From assembly GCF_004402705.1 (NCBI RefSeq), contig NZ_SOFM01000035.1:62001-126000 (forward strand): a stretch of 64,000 nucleotides of DNA, given 5' to 3'. The notes beneath the pieces are model-generated. The model did no database searches. It had not been told where the DNA came from and saw only the letters and a program-made list of their open reading frames with translations. Shown here piece by piece: positions 16,358-24,316 of the stretch. This DNA is from Cryobacterium mannosilyticum (lineage in GTDB: Bacteria; Actinomycetota; Actinomycetes; Actinomycetales; Microbacteriaceae). Position 1 is the stretch's first letter, and every line of letters begins with the position of its first letter. The translations under genes and the position numbers were made by a program.

Positions 16358-17269
16358 TCAGAGGTGCGGGTAGTCCTCGTGCGCGGCGTGCTCCGCCGGC
16401 TCCAGCTGGAACGTCGAGTGGTCGACGTCGAAGTGCTCGGCGAGGCACCCGGACAGGGCATCGAGCAGCTCTCCCGAACCTCCCGACTGGAGCACCACCG
16501 GTTCCACCACCACATGGGCGCTGAAAACATGCGCACCGGACGTGATCGCCCAGACGTGAACATCGTGCACGGCGACCACCCCGGGAGTCTCCAGCAGGTG
16601 CCGCCGGATCTCCGTGACATCCGTGTCGATGGGCGCTGACTCGCTGAGCACCCGCACGACGTCGCGGAGCAGCACGAACGCCCGGGGACCGATCATCGCC
16701 GCGATGACCAGCGAAGCGATCGCATCCGCCTGGGCGAAGCCGGTGAGAAGGATGACCGCCGCCGCTGCGATGACCGCCACCGAACCGAGGGCGTCGCCGA
16801 GCACCTCGAGGTAGGCCCCGCGCATATTGATGGAGCCCTTCGCCGCCGGGCGCAGGAGCAGCAGCCCGGCGATGTTCGCGACGAGGCCGATCGCGGCCAC
16901 GATCAGCATCGGCATCGCCTGCACCTCGACGGGCGAGGAGCCGACCAGCCGGGTCACGGCCCCGACCACGACGGAGATCGCCACGGTTACGAGGATCAAT
17001 CCGTTGATCAGCGCGCCGAAGACCTCGGCCCGCTGGTAGCCGAAGGTCTGCCGGTCGGTGGCAGGCCGGGCGGCCACGACCGTCGCGACGAGCGCGATGA
17101 CCAGGCCGGCAAGGTCGGAGAACATGTGGCCGGCATCCGCCAGCAGCGCCAGGGAACCGGTGAGGGCGGCACCGATGACCTCGACGACGAGCACTGCGGC
17201 GACGATGCCGATCGCCACAGTGAGGCGCACCCGGTTCGTCTGCGAGGTGTGCGCGTGATCGTGGCCCAT
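16358..17269 (-). CDS. Cation diffusion facilitator (zinc/divalent metal efflux)
   Basis: A 303-residue CDF transporter that exports Zn2+ or similar cations in exchange for protons. The N-terminus is His-rich (MGHDHAHTSQ). There are six membrane segments, with the helix-2 metal site HMFSD near residue 48. In helix 5 the usual HxxxD site reads EVLGD, so Glu replaces His. A C-terminal cytoplasmic domain with HDVHVWAITSG follows. It is convergent with the DedA gene, with 35 bp between stops. Metal preference may differ from CzcD because of the Glu; similar Glu forms do occur in actinobacteria as far as I recall. Confidence 0.88.
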   Translation of the reverse strand: MGHDHAHTSQTNRVRLTVAIGIVAAVLVVEVIGAALTGSLALLADAGHMFSDLAGLVIALVATVVAARPATDRQTFGYQRAEVFGALINGLILVTVAISVVVGAVTRLVGSSPVEVQAMPMLIVAAIGLVANIAGLLLLRPAAKGSINMRGAYLEVLGDALGSVAVIAAAAVILLTGFAQADAIASLVIAAMIGPRAFVLLRDVVRVLSESAPIDTDVTEIRRHLLETPGVVAVHDVHVWAITSGAHVFSAHVVVEPVVLQSGGSGELLDALSGCLAEHFDVDHSTFQLEPAEHAAHEDYPHL

Positions 17270-17364
17270 TCGTCAAAGGTAGAGCGCGCGCAGGAGGATA
17301 GCCAGTTGAGCCGCCAGTTGGGAATGAGTGCCATTCTCAGCACCGGCGAGGTCCCGCCAGGCGG

Positions 17365-17955
17365 TCAGTCGGCGAGCAGTTCCCGGATCACCGGAACGAG
17401 CTGTTCGAAGGCCCTGGCCCGGTGGCTTTGCTCGTTCTTCACGTTCGGCGTGAGCGCGGCGGCCGAGATCGCGTAGCCGTCGGGAAGGAAGATCGGGTCG
17501 TAGCCGAAACCCTGCTCCCCTGACGGCTCGGGCAGGATCTGGCCCGGCCATTCCCCGGTGACATGGCGTTCCGTGCCGTCCGGAAGGGCCAGGGCCGCGA
17601 CGCAGGCGAAATGCGCACCCCGGTGGTCCTCCGGCACGTCGGCCAGCTGCCAGAGCAGCAGCCTCAGGTTCGCCTCCGCGTCCCTGGCCGGTCCGGCCCA
17701 GCGGGCGGAGAAGATGCCCGGCGATCCGCCGAGCACGTCGACGCAGATGCCGGAGTCGTCTGCGACGGCGGGCAGCCCGGTGTGAGCCGCCGCCGCGCGC
17801 GCCTTGATCAAGGCGTTCTCGACGAAGCTGGTGCCGTCTTCGACGGGCTCAGGCCCGTCGTAGGCGAGAACCTCGATGCCGGGAAGCCGCGGGGCGAGGA
17901 TGCGACGCAACTCCTCCACCTTGTGGGGGTTGTGGGTGGCGAGAACGACCTGCAC
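17365..17955 (-). CDS. rdgB: Non-canonical purine NTP pyrophosphatase (RdgB/HAM1)
   Basis: A 196-residue house-cleaning enzyme that hydrolyses dITP, ITP and XTP to monophosphates. Visible motifs are ATHNPHKVEEL at the N-terminus, SFVENALIKARAAAAHTGLPAVADDSGI with the catalytic acidic residues, SARWAG, and the C-terminal QGFGYDPIFLP and SHRARAF. The GTG start at 17955 lies two bases after the rph stop. The order murI-rph-rdgB is a widespread operon. A longer open frame upstream is the shadow of rph. Confidence 0.94.
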   Translation of the reverse strand: MQVVLATHNPHKVEELRRILAPRLPGIEVLAYDGPEPVEDGTSFVENALIKARAAAAHTGLPAVADDSGICVDVLGGSPGIFSARWAGPARDAEANLRLLLWQLADVPEDHRGAHFACVAALALPDGTERHVTGEWPGQILPEPSGEQGFGYDPIFLPDGYAISAAALTPNVKNEQSHRARAFEQLVPVIRELLAD

Positions 17956-17957
17956 GG

Positions 17958-18692
17958 CTAGCGCCCCAGCGCGTTCTTCTGGAACTCGGTCAGCGTGACG
18001 GTGCCGGCCAGCGCCAGGTCGAGCAGGGAATTCAACTCGCTGCGATCGAAGGGCGCTCCCTCGGCGGTTCCCTGAACCTCGACGAACAATCCGCGACCGG
18101 TGACGACCACGTTCATGTCGGTCTCGGCCTTCGAGTCCTCCGTGTAGGCCAGGTCGAGCATGGGTACGCCGCCGACGATGCCGACGGAGATGGCCGCCAC
18201 GCTGTCGATCAGCGGCTGCGCCTTCTGGCCGAGGAACTTCTTCTCCCGGCCCCACTCGAGGGCATCCGCCAGTGCCACGTAGGCGCCGGTGATGGCGGCC
18301 GTTCGGGTGCCGCCGTCGGCCTGCAGCACGTCGCAGTCCAGGACGATCGTGTTCTCGCCGAGCGCCTTCATGTCGACCACGGCGCGGAGGCTCCGGCCGA
18401 CCAGGCGGCTGATCTCGTGGGTGCGGCCGCCGATGCGTCCCTTGACCGATTCTCGGGCCATCCGGTCGTTGGTGGACCGAGGAAGCATGGAGTACTCGGC
18501 GGTGACCCAGCCCGCCCCCTTGCCTGCCATCCACCGCGGCACGCCGTTGGTGAACGATGCCGTGCAAAGCACCCTGGTGCGGCCGAAGGAGATCAGGGCC
18601 GAGCCTTCGGCCTGGTCGCTCCAGCCTCGCTCGATCGTGACCGGCCGAAGCTCGTCTGTCGTTCGTCCGTCGGCGCGCACAATGTCGTTCAC
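17958..18692 (-). CDS. rph: Ribonuclease PH
   Basis: A 244-residue phosphorolytic 3'-5' exoribonuclease that trims tRNA 3' ends. It has the RNase PH landmarks RADGRTTDELRP, SFGRTRVLCTASF, GWVTAEYSMLPRSTNDR, GGRTHEISRLVGRSLR (phosphate-binding Arg region) and DCDVLQADGGTRTA. The GTG start overlaps the murI TGA as GTGA. It sits between murI and rdgB. Length is normal for the family. Confidence 0.96.
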   Translation of the reverse strand: MNDIVRADGRTTDELRPVTIERGWSDQAEGSALISFGRTRVLCTASFTNGVPRWMAGKGAGWVTAEYSMLPRSTNDRMARESVKGRIGGRTHEISRLVGRSLRAVVDMKALGENTIVLDCDVLQADGGTRTAAITGAYVALADALEWGREKKFLGQKAQPLIDSVAAISVGIVGGVPMLDLAYTEDSKAETDMNVVVTGRGLFVEVQGTAEGAPFDRSELNSLLDLALAGTVTLTEFQKNALGR

Positions 18693-19555
18693 GAGGTCTC
18701 CTTGTTGGTGTTCGGATGCGATGCCGCGAATTCGACGAGCTCGCTCAGGTTGAAGGTGCCGGTCTCGACGAGGTCGACCCGGGCTATGTCCTGGCCGACC
18801 AGGCGGTGCGCGAGGCTGAGGAAATCCTCGGCGCTGCCGCCCGTTGCCTCGTAGCGGTAGCTCGGCGGGCGTTTGTCCGCGCGTTCGGCGCCCTGGCTGA
18901 CGAGGGCCCGATAGACGTCGTTGGCCGTCTCGGTGTCGCTGGACACGAGGGTGACGGTGTCACCCATCACGTAGGAGATGGCTCCGCGCAGGAACGGATA
19001 GTGGGTGCAGCCGAGCACCAGGGTATCGACCCCCGCCGCCTTGAGGGGGGCAAGATACTCCTCCGCAACCGCGAGGACCTCGCCGCCCGTGGTCACGCCG
19101 GCTTCGACGAATTCGACGAAACGGGGGCAGGCCTGGGTGAAAAGACGGATGTCTGTGGCCGCCGCGAAGGCGTCCTCGTAGGCACGCGACTTGACGGTGC
19201 CGAGGGTGCCGATCACGCCGACCCGGTTGTTCCGGGTGGTGCCGACCGCGCGGCGCACCGCGGGCTGGATGACCTCGATCACGGGCACACTGTAGCGTTC
19301 CCGGGCGTCGCGGAGCACGGCGGCGGAGGCGGTGTTGCACGCGATCACCAGCATCTTGACGTCCTGGGCAACGAGGTCATCGAGCACCTGGAGTGCGTAG
19401 CGACGCACGTCGGCGATCTTCTTCGGACCGTAGGGCGAGTGCGCGGTGTCCCCGATGTAGAGGATCGATTCGTTGGGCAGCTGATCCTTGATCGCCCGGG
19501 CGACGGTCAGGCCGCCCACTCCGGAATCGAAGATTCCAATCGGTGCATCCGTCAC
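18689..19555 (-). CDS. murI: Glutamate racemase
   Basis: A 288-residue enzyme converting L-glutamate to D-glutamate for peptidoglycan. The opening IGIFDSGVGGLTVARA is diagnostic. The two catalytic cysteines are in VIACNTASA (about residue 73) and LGCTHYPFLRG (about residue 183). GTG is the start at 19555; the family begins at this point. The 3' end overlaps rph by four bases. The 247-bp spacer to fabF holds divergent promoters. Confidence 0.95.
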   Translation of the reverse strand: MTDAPIGIFDSGVGGLTVARAIKDQLPNESILYIGDTAHSPYGPKKIADVRRYALQVLDDLVAQDVKMLVIACNTASAAVLRDARERYSVPVIEVIQPAVRRAVGTTRNNRVGVIGTLGTVKSRAYEDAFAAATDIRLFTQACPRFVEFVEAGVTTGGEVLAVAEEYLAPLKAAGVDTLVLGCTHYPFLRGAISYVMGDTVTLVSSDTETANDVYRALVSQGAERADKRPPSYRYEATGGSAEDFLSLAHRLVGQDIARVDLVETGTFNLSELVEFAASHPNTNKETS

Positions 19556-19802
19556 GACAGTCGAGCTTAGTCGGAATCCTCCGATCCCGGCGAAGTGCCC
19601 GGCTCGGCCCGGGTTTCGCGCGAGCGCGCCTCACCGGCCCCCACGCCGGGCGATTGTGGGCGTTTTCTCAGGGTCCGCGGGACGGCCGTCACACGTACCA
19701 GAGCGGGAATATGGGCGTAACTACACTCGGAATATGGAGGCCCGCCAACCGACGGTAACCGCGCAGGAAGACGCCCCATTCGTCGTTTGAGGAGATGACC
19801 CA
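19556..19802. promoter_or_regulatory. Divergent spacer murI / fabF
   Basis: This 247-bp gene-free stretch separates the murI operon and fabF, so it must hold promoters for both strands. A TACACT hexamer at 19722-19727 is a possible -10 for fabF, about 75 bases before its GTG; no convincing -35 is seen. A ribosome site GAGGAGATG precedes fabF at 19790-19798. No operator or RNA structure is obvious. Confidence 0.35.
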
Positions 19803-21035
19803 GTGAATGATCGAGTCGTAATTACCGGGTTGGGCGCCTTGACGCCGCTGGGAAACACATGGCGGGAAACCTGGTCGGGTCTCACGAACGGACGGAGCGG
19901 GGTCGCTCGGATCACTCACTTCGACCCTGAGGGTCTGCCGACCCAGATCGCCGGCGAAGTCAAGAACTTCGTTCCGGCCGAGCAGATGTCCATTAAGCAG
20001 GTTAAGCGGGCCTCCCGCGCGTCCCAGCTCGCGATCGCCGCCGCCCGTGAGGCCGTGGCCGACGCCGGGTTCGGCCCGTCCATGGAGGGAATCGACACCG
20101 CGGTCGTGGTGAACAGCGCCGTTTCCGGCTATGCCGAGATCCAGGAGGCCACCGAACTCGTCAACTCCGGCGGTTCGCGCCGCATCCCGCCGCGTTTCGT
20201 GCCGTCATCGCTGCTCAACATGGCCGCCTGCGAGGTGGCCATCGACCTGGGTGTGCACGGCCCGGTCAACGCCAGCGCCCTCGCCTGCGCGAGCGGCGCC
20301 TACGCCCTGCTCGAGGCCCGAACGCTCCTGATGATGGGCGACGCTGACGTCGTCATCGCCGGCGGCGTCGAAGCCGCGATCACCCCCGTCATGTTCGCCG
20401 GGCTGAACGCCATGCACGCGGCGTCCAAAAACAATGACTCCCCCGCCGAGGCGAGCCGCCCGTTCGACGCCGACCGCAACGGACTCGTCTTCGGCGAGGG
20501 CGCGGTGATCTTCGTGATGGAACTGCTCTCCCACGCCAAGGCCCGCGGAGCCCGCGTCTACGCCGAGGTTCTCGGCGGGGCGCTGACCAGCGACGGCCAC
20601 AGCATCGTGGCCCCCGAACCGACGGGGAAGTACGCCAGCCTCGCGATGACCAGGGCCCTCGCGAAGTCGAAGCTGAACCCGAGCGACATCGACATGATCT
20701 GCGCGCACGGCACCTCGACCCAGGCGAACGACCGCGCGGAGTCCTCGGCGATCCGTCAGGCGCTCGGCACTTCGGCCGACGGAATCGCCGTCACCGCTCC
20801 GAAGTCGATGACCGGCCACCTGATCGGCGCGGCGGGAGCCCTGTCCGGCCTGCTCTGCGCCCTGTCGATCCGCACCGGGATCATCCCGCCGACGATCAAC
20901 TACGTCACCCCCGACCCGGACTGCACCCTCGACTACGTTCCCCTGACCGCGCGGGTGAAACCCGTTCGTTACGCTCTCGCGAACGCATTCGGCTTCGGCG
21001 GCCAGAACTGCATCGTCGCCTTCGGCGCCCTGTAG
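19803..21035 (+). CDS. fabF: Beta-ketoacyl-ACP synthase II (FabF-type)
   Basis: A 410-residue condensing enzyme for fatty-acid elongation. The active-site Cys162 is in ALACASGAYAL, with His in CAHGTSTQAND and in the MTGHLIGAAG segment, giving the Cys-His-His triad; the C-terminus has ANAFGFGGQNC. It begins at GTG with GGAGATG upstream. In this lineage fabF is commonly beside fabD-fabH-acpP; here it stands alone between murI and pncB, so it may be an extra copy. No acyl-carrier protein or other elongation gene is visible nearby. Confidence 0.9.
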   Translation: MNDRVVITGLGALTPLGNTWRETWSGLTNGRSGVARITHFDPEGLPTQIAGEVKNFVPAEQMSIKQVKRASRASQLAIAAAREAVADAGFGPSMEGIDTAVVVNSAVSGYAEIQEATELVNSGGSRRIPPRFVPSSLLNMAACEVAIDLGVHGPVNASALACASGAYALLEARTLLMMGDADVVIAGGVEAAITPVMFAGLNAMHAASKNNDSPAEASRPFDADRNGLVFGEGAVIFVMELLSHAKARGARVYAEVLGGALTSDGHSIVAPEPTGKYASLAMTRALAKSKLNPSDIDMICAHGTSTQANDRAESSAIRQALGTSADGIAVTAPKSMTGHLIGAAGALSGLLCALSIRTGIIPPTINYVTPDPDCTLDYVPLTARVKPVRYALANAFGFGGQNCIVAFGAL

Positions 21036-21082
21036 ATCGTCACCTGGGCCGATCATCGGCCGGTGCGGATAGGGTTTATCGG

Positions 21083-22405
21083 GTGACCGAATCCTCAGCA
21101 TTCCGCACCGACCGTTACGAACTCACCATGGTGGACGCCGCCATCCAGAGCGGCACCGCCGGTCGCGAGTGCCAGTTCGAGGCCTTCGCCAGGCGGCTCC
21201 CCTCCGGCCGCCGCTACGGCATCGTCGCCGGTACCGGACGCCTGCTCGAACTCATCCGCGATTTCAGGTTCACGGATGCCGAACTCGCCTGGCTCGATGC
21301 CAACGCCGTCGTGCGACGCCCCACCCTCGACTGGCTGGCCGACTACGCCTTCCGCGGCGACATCTGGGGCTACCAGGAGGGCGAGGTCTACTTCCCCGGC
21401 TCGCCCCTGGTGACGATCGACGGCAGCTTCGCCGAGTGCGTAATCCTCGAAACCCTCATCCTGAGCGTGCTCAACCACGACAGTTCGGTGGCCGGCGCTG
21501 CAGCCCGGATGGTGTCGGTGAGCCTGGGCCGGCCGCTCGCGGAGATGGGGTCGCGGCGCACCGGGGAATACTCGGCCGTCGCGGCCGCCCGGGCCGCCTA
21601 CATCGCCGGCTTCGCGTCGACGAGCAACCTCGAGGCGGGACGGAGCTGGGGGGTGCCGACGATGGGCACGGCCGCGCATTCGTTCACCCTGCTCCACGAC
21701 AGCGAAGAGGACGCATTCCGCGCCCAGGTTGCCGCCTTCGGGGTGTCGACCACCCTCCTCGTCGACACCTACGACGTCATCCGCGGGATCGACCTGGCCA
21801 TCCGCGTGGCCGGGCCCGGCCTCGGCTCGATCCGGATCGACTCGGGCGACCTGCCGACCGTCGTCGCTGGGGCACGGGCGCAGCTGGATTCCCTGGGCGC
21901 CGTGAACACCCGGATCACGGTCACCAGCGACCTCGACGAATACTCGATCGCCGCTCTCTCGGCGTCGCCCGTCGACGCCTTCGGGGTCGGCACATCCGTC
22001 GTCACCGGTTCGGGAGCCCCGGCCGCCGGGATGGTCTACAAGCTGGTCGCGCACCGGGACGACGCCGGCGAGTGGGTCTCCGTCGCGAAGACGTCCACCG
22101 CCAAGGCGTCGGTCGGCGGCCGCAAACGCTCGGTGCGGCGCCTCGACGCCGCCGGAATCGCCCGGGCCGAGATCGTGCTGGTCGGTGAGACCGACGAAGA
22201 CCCCACCGGGTTCGAGGCGCCGGACGGTCACGACCGAGCCCTGCTCGTGCCGTTCGTCACCGACGGCGTCATCGACGAGGGCTACCTCGGGGCCGCCGGC
22301 ACCGTGCGGGCCCGGACCCACAACGCCCGCGTCATGCAGGAGCTGCCGATCGAAGCGTTCCGGCTCGGCCGGGGCGATCCCGTCATCCCGACGCTGTACC
22401 GATAG
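21083..22405 (+). CDS. pncB: Nicotinate phosphoribosyltransferase
   Basis: A 440-residue enzyme that joins nicotinate and PRPP to nicotinate mononucleotide in the Preiss-Handler NAD salvage route. It opens FRTDRYELTMVDAAIQSG, and has EYSAVAAARAAYIAGFASTSN, PTMGTAAHSF with the phosphorylated His, and RIDSGDL. The GTG start is 47 bp after fabF. It complements the de novo nadABC operon at 48-52 kb, so the cell appears able both to make and to salvage the pyridine ring. It is convergent with the DUF3039 gene, with 9 bp between. Confidence 0.93.
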   Translation: MTESSAFRTDRYELTMVDAAIQSGTAGRECQFEAFARRLPSGRRYGIVAGTGRLLELIRDFRFTDAELAWLDANAVVRRPTLDWLADYAFRGDIWGYQEGEVYFPGSPLVTIDGSFAECVILETLILSVLNHDSSVAGAAARMVSVSLGRPLAEMGSRRTGEYSAVAAARAAYIAGFASTSNLEAGRSWGVPTMGTAAHSFTLLHDSEEDAFRAQVAAFGVSTTLLVDTYDVIRGIDLAIRVAGPGLGSIRIDSGDLPTVVAGARAQLDSLGAVNTRITVTSDLDEYSIAALSASPVDAFGVGTSVVTGSGAPAAGMVYKLVAHRDDAGEWVSVAKTSTAKASVGGRKRSVRRLDAAGIARAEIVLVGETDEDPTGFEAPDGHDRALLVPFVTDGVIDEGYLGAAGTVRARTHNARVMQELPIEAFRLGRGDPVIPTLYR

Positions 22406-22414
22406 GGCTTGGGG

Positions 22415-22699
22415 CTAGCCCTTCATCTTCTCGTAGATTGCCTTGCAGGTCGGGCAGACCGGGAACTTCTCCGGGTCACGTCCGGGCAGCCACTTCTTGC
22501 CGCACAGGGCGCGTACGGGCTTTCCGGAGATCGCGGACTCGAGGATCTTGTCCTTGGGTACGTAGTGGGAGAACCGCTCGTGGTCGCCCGGCTCGATTTG
22601 CTCCTGGTTGATGAGCTCCTCGAGCTCGCGGTCGAGCGTGGAGGTGCCGCCGCCCGGCTGGCCTGGTTCTGCAATGCTCGCGCGAAAGTCTTCAGTCAT
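22415..22699 (-). CDS. DUF3039 protein (putative zinc-binding)
   Basis: A 94-residue actinobacterial protein. The N-terminal third is flexible; the core is HERFSHYVPKDKI, VRALCGKKWLPGRDPEKFPVC and CPTCKAIYEKM, so one His and three Cys could make a zinc site. The ATG at 22699 is the only sensible start. Function is unknown; the family is widely conserved in actinobacteria and is present as a single small gene here. Confidence 0.88.
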   Translation of the reverse strand: MTEDFRASIAEPGQPGGGTSTLDRELEELINQEQIEPGDHERFSHYVPKDKILESAISGKPVRALCGKKWLPGRDPEKFPVCPTCKAIYEKMKG

Positions 22700-22741
22700 A
22701 CGAACATTGTAGGCAGGAGCGCGGCATCCGTTGCGGGTGGC

Positions 22742-24316
22742 TCAGGCTCGGATCGCCGACGCGAGCATCTCAGGTCCACGCCGTTCGAACGTGCGAGAGC
22801 CAAGCCAGATTCCGCCGGTGAGGGTGAGCAGGCCGACTCCGACGCCCGAGAACAGCGCCGGCAGGTGCCAGATCGGATCGGCGAAGATGCCCAGGACGGC
22901 GAAACAGATCGACGGCAGCGACAACAGGATCGAGCCGGTGAAGGTCAGCGACTGGATCATCGCCGCGGCGGTGTCGGTGGACTGGGGCTGTGCGAACGGG
23001 CTGTCTCCCGGTTTCGTGGAGGGGTAGGGGAACCGGGCCGAGGTGTAGCTCGAGAAGCCGAGCCCGGTGAGGAGGATGCACGTGCTCACGCCGAGCACGG
23101 ACGGCAGCACGGTCCAGTCGCCGAAGAACGAAACGCTGACCGCCGATCCGATCCCGATCAAGGGGATGCCGACGAACAGCGTCGGGACCAGGCGTCCGAT
23201 CCGGTCGGCGAATCCGCGGGTTCCGGAGGCGACGTGAAGCCAGATGGCCGTGTGGTCGTAGGCGACGTCATTGTGCATCGTCCAGCCGAGGAAGATGCAC
23301 ATCAGCGGCACCGGGAGCAGTGCGAGGTACGGAAGCGGAACCCCGGCGAAGGACAGCGGCAGGATCACCAGGACCGGGATGACCGGAATCATGACCAGCG
23401 ACATCCAGTACCGCGAGTCCCTGCCCCAGTAGGTGAGGCTGCGGGCCGCGATGACACCGATCGGGGTGTGCGGCATCCGGTCGAACCAGCCGAGCCCGCC
23501 GTACTGGCGCGCCTGGGCCTCACGGCCCGGGGTGACGAGCATCCGTGCCACCAGGGTCTGCCAGGCCAGCCACAGCAGGTAGACCGTGGCGGCGGCGATC
23601 AGCAGCTTCAGGAAGGCCGGCCCCCACGCGCCGGTGGCGGCGTCGCCGGGGACCGCCCAGGCTGCCCCCAGTGGCGTCCAGCCGAGGATCGCCGAGAGCC
23701 CGCCGAGCAGGTCGAGGCCGTAGCGCTCCCAGTCGAGATTGAGGATGAGCAGCACGACCGGGGCCACCATCACCAGGAAGAGCACGCCGATGATGCCCGT
23801 GAACTCCCGGGACCGGCGGGTCGATAGCAGGAACGCCGCGATCGAGGTGCTCACCCGGGACGCCAGCATGCACGTTGCCAGGAGAAGGGCGGCCGCCACG
23901 ATGGCCAGCAACGTCTCGACCACTCCCCGCGACCAGGTCACGATCGTGCCGAGGAGCACCAGCGCCAGCACGAAGGCCGGCACCCCGACCAGCGACGCGA
24001 GCGCCAGCCCTGCCGACAGCCGTCGGTTCGGGATGCCCATGGTCGCGAACTTCCGCGGGTCCATGCTGTCGTCGATGCCGAAGACCAGGGGAACGAGAAA
24101 GAACCCGAGCACGACGATCGACCCAGCGACGACGAGTCCGTCGCGCACGGCGACGACATCGCCGACGAAGCGGAGCCCTACCAGCACGATGACAAGGCCG
24201 ACGGCCACGGCGAGGCCGTAGACGAGCGCTATCGCGATGCCGACGACCTGCCAGGGACTGCGCCGGAACAGGTTCGCGAGCAGGCGGAGTTTCAGTCCGA
24301 GAAACTGTGCAACCAC
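22742..24316 (-). CDS. ABC transporter permease (about 12 membrane segments)
   Basis: A 524-residue integral membrane protein, probably the channel of an ABC-2-like exporter. About 12 hydrophobic segments are spread along the chain, with cytoplasmic stretches such as GREAQARQYGGLGWFDRMP and RSLTYWGRDSRYWMS. The GTG start at 24316 is supported by GGAGGGCATGGA and overlaps the 3' end of the ATPase gene by 25 bases, so the pair is coupled. No substrate can be named. Confidence 0.8.
   Translation of the reverse strand: MVAQFLGLKLRLLANLFRRSPWQVVGIAIALVYGLAVAVGLVIVLVGLRFVGDVVAVRDGLVVAGSIVVLGFFLVPLVFGIDDSMDPRKFATMGIPNRRLSAGLALASLVGVPAFVLALVLLGTIVTWSRGVVETLLAIVAAALLLATCMLASRVSTSIAAFLLSTRRSREFTGIIGVLFLVMVAPVVLLILNLDWERYGLDLLGGLSAILGWTPLGAAWAVPGDAATGAWGPAFLKLLIAAATVYLLWLAWQTLVARMLVTPGREAQARQYGGLGWFDRMPHTPIGVIAARSLTYWGRDSRYWMSLVMIPVIPVLVILPLSFAGVPLPYLALLPVPLMCIFLGWTMHNDVAYDHTAIWLHVASGTRGFADRIGRLVPTLFVGIPLIGIGSAVSVSFFGDWTVLPSVLGVSTCILLTGLGFSSYTSARFPYPSTKPGDSPFAQPQSTDTAAAMIQSLTFTGSILLSLPSICFAVLGIFADPIWHLPALFSGVGVGLLTLTGGIWLGSRTFERRGPEMLASAIRA

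Noticed and set aside
22409..23827. A plus-strand 472-codon open frame opposite the ABC permease.
   Set aside because: Its product is an Asp/Arg/Gln/His-rich chain without domains, typical of antisense shadows, while the opposite strand codes a clear 12-helix permease.
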